Positions 5,170-6,488 of a DNA stretch of 6,488 nt are shown here, piece after piece. The notes under the pieces were generated by a model. The model saw only the letters and a program-made list of their open reading frames with translations, was not told where the DNA came from and searched no databases. How positions within the stretch are numbered: the first letter of the stretch is position 1; each line of letters opens with the position of its first letter. Both the position numbers and the translations under genes were made by a program. This stretch comes from Acidobacteriota bacterium (GTDB taxonomy: Bacteria > Acidobacteriota > Terriglobia > Acidiferrales > UBA7541): contig PKUY01000305.1 of assembly GCA_003131705.1 (NCBI GenBank), positions 8,394 through 14,881 of the forward strand, in the 5' to 3' direction.

Positions 5170-6488
5170 GATGAGCCTCCACTTCCAGTTGCACCAGCTC
5201 GGTCGGATAGTTGCCTGTGTAGCACGACGTGCAGAATTTCCCTTCCGTATCTTCCACAGCGGCGCGCAGCGAATCCAGCGAAAGATATCCGAGCGAATCG
5301 GCCCCGAGGAATTCTCTGATTTCTTCCACGGACTTGTGCGATCCGATCAGCTCTTCGCGGCGCGGCGTATCGACGCCGTAATAGCACGGCGAAATCGTCG
5401 GCGGACAGCTGATGCGCACGTGAACTTCCGTCGCGCCTGCGTCCCGCACCAGCCGAACGATCTTGCGGCTCGTCGTTCCGCGCACCAGCGAATCGTCAAC
5501 CAAAATCACGCGCTGCCCTTCCAGCATTCGGCGTATCGGATTCAACTTCAGCTTCACTCCGAAATCGCGGATGGCATGCTCGGGCTCGATGAACGTGCGT
5601 CCCACATAGTGATTTCGAATCAGGCCCATGCGGAACGGTATGCCGGATTCCGCCGCGTACCCCACTGCTGCAGGCACGCCGGAATCGGGCACCGGGGTCA
5701 CAATGTCCGCAGGAACAGGATGTTCGCGCGCCAGTAAACGGCCGAGGCGCTCGCGACTCTGATTCACCGGCCGGCCGAATATCACGCTGTCGGGCCGCGA
5801 AAAATAGACGTGCTCGAAAATGCAATATTGATGCGGCTTATCCGGCGCAAAACGGATGGACTCGATTCCTCCGCGCGAAAGTCGCACCATCTCGCCCGGC
5901 TCCACTTCGCGCACGTACTCGGCGTCGATCAGATCGAGCGCGCAAGTCTCCGAACTCACCACCCAGGCGCCGTCCAGCCGTCCCAAAATCAGGGGACGGA
6001 AACCGCGCGGATCGCGAATCGCATAAATCTCATCGCGGGTCAGCACGACCAGCGAATACGCGCCTTCCACCTGGTTCAGCGCATCGGCCAGCGCGCCCGA
6101 AAGATTCCGCGCGGCGCTCCGTGCGATCAGATGCACGATCACTTCCGTGTCGCTTGTCGACTGGAAAATCGAGCCGCGATGTTCGAGCTTCCGGCGCAGC
6201 TCGATTGCGTTGGTCAAATTGCCGTTGTGGCCCAGCGCGATCTTGCCCTTATTGCAGTCGATCATGATCGGCTGCGCGTTTAGAAGCGTCGTGTCGCCCG
6301 CCGTGGAATATCGCGTATGGCCGATCGCCGCCGAACCGCGCAAACGTTCGACGACTTCAGGAGTGAAGATTTCCTGGACGTGCCCAACAGCCTTGTGGAG
6401 ATGAAGGTCGGCGCCGTCGGTCGAAACGATTCCAGCAGACTCTTGTCCGCGATGCTGCAAGGCGTAGAGGCCGAGATATGTTAACTTG
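5159..6488 (-). CDS. purF: Amidophosphoribosyltransferase, N-terminus beyond window edge
   Basis: PurF makes phosphoribosylamine from PRPP and glutamine, the committed first step of purine synthesis. 442 residues are visible. The frame stays open to the right edge, reading KLTYLGLYALQHRGQESAG, which is the expected sequence some 15-20 residues after the catalytic Cys. That Cys and the start are therefore outside the window. The TTG at 6458-6460 is the Leu of LQHRG, not a start. The Ntn glutaminase domain shows GHTRYSTAGD (57-66), GHNGNLTNA (87-95) and RGFRPLILGR (161-170). The PRTase domain shows VTPVPDSGVP (263-272) and the PRPP loop VILVDDSLVRGTTSRKIV (327-344). Cys222, Cys361, Cys419 and Cys422 match the four ligands of the [4Fe-4S] B. 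subtilis-type enzyme, so this is the iron-sulfur, oxygen-sensitive form. The stop TGA at 5159-5161 lies inside lepB. Upstream regulatory sites are not in the window. Confidence 0.97.
   Translation of the reverse strand, partial: KLTYLGLYALQHRGQESAGIVSTDGADLHLHKAVGHVQEIFTPEVVERLRGSAAIGHTRYSTAGDTTLLNAQPIMIDCNKGKIALGHNGNLTNAIELRRKLEHRGSIFQSTSDTEVIVHLIARSAARNLSGALADALNQVEGAYSLVVLTRDEIYAIRDPRGFRPLILGRLDGAWVVSSETCALDLIDAEYVREVEPGEMVRLSRGGIESIRFAPDKPHQYCIFEHVYFSRPDSVIFGRPVNQSRERLGRLLAREHPVPADIVTPVPDSGVPAAVGYAAESGIPFRMGLIRNHYVGRTFIEPEHAIRDFGVKLKLNPIRRMLEGQRVILVDDSLVRGTTSRKIVRLVRDAGATEVHVRISCPPTISPCYYGVDTPRREELIGSHKSVEEIREFLGADSLGYLSLDSLRAAVEDTEGKFCTSCYTGNYPTELVQLEVEAHREG
5176..5180 (-). promoter_or_regulatory. 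Internal ribosome binding site for lepB within purF
   Basis: Read on the - strand, GGAGG (within AAGTGGAGG) ends six bases before the lepB GTG start at 5169. It is the best Shine-Dalgarno on the - strand of this window and decides the lepB start among three early in-frame GTG codons. It lies inside the last codons of purF. Confidence 0.75.

Noticed and set aside
4411..5737. Two long + strand ORFs (4411-5319, 4985-5737) opposite lepB and purF
   Set aside because: They are shadows of intact LepB and PurF, overlap each other, and show no plausible start signals or domains.
6458..6460. TTG as the purF start codon
   Set aside because: In-frame codons upstream to the window edge encode KLTYLGLYA, which continues the conserved PurF sequence. 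The TTG is the Leu of LQHRG, and the real start is outside the window.
1..6488. Search for tRNA, rRNA, CRISPR arrays, insertion sequences, attachment sites, or defence genes
   Set aside because: No cloverleaf, regularly spaced repeats, transposase motifs, terminal inverted repeats or unfamiliar multi-gene cassette could be seen. Nearly all sequence is explained by housekeeping genes.

Overview
This window is a stretch of ordinary bacterial chromosome, GC-rich with strong G/C preference at third codon positions. It carries chromosome-segregation, cytoskeletal, translation, secretion and purine-synthesis genes. Nothing in it looks like a phage, plasmid, transposon or CRISPR locus. The gene contents and a DUF4440-like fragment are most reminiscent of Acidobacteriota (Terriglobia-like). 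That assignment is an inference from protein style and gene order, not from a search, and is only moderately secure.

Left part, + strand: the C-terminal ~148 residues of ParB run in from the left edge (ending at 448). A 139-residue bactofilin (473-892) follows 24 bases later with a good Shine-Dalgarno. The pair looks like the tail of a chromosome-partitioning operon that also supplies a polymerising scaffold protein. A 94-base convergent gap (893-986) with a weak hairpin separates it from the rest.

Right part, - strand, in transcription order: purF (N-terminus beyond the right edge), lepB, purM, then a 412-415 base interval, purN and tyrS. PurF, PurN and PurM catalyse steps 1, 3 and 5 of de novo IMP synthesis. 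lepB (signal peptidase I) sits between purF and purM, overlaps the end of purF by 11 bases and has its own Shine-Dalgarno inside purF. tyrS begins on the base directly after the purN stop codon. The two - strand blocks (purF-lepB-purM and purN-tyrS) therefore look translationally coupled internally. lepB and tyrS would be co-expressed with nucleotide synthesis, which is an inference.

The interval between purM and purN (2853-3267) is the only part that is not plain housekeeping. It holds an opposite-strand fragment that resembles the C-terminal half of a DUF4440/SnoaL (NTF2-fold) protein, plus several short dyad-symmetric elements, including a two-part hairpin just upstream of purN. It reads as a decayed gene remnant rather than a new system.

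The points most worth checking are the tyrosine-pocket substitutions in TyrS (Thr where Gln is usual), the embedded lepB, the ParB-bactofilin pair, and the remnant splitting purM from purN. I did not find a convincing previously undescribed system.
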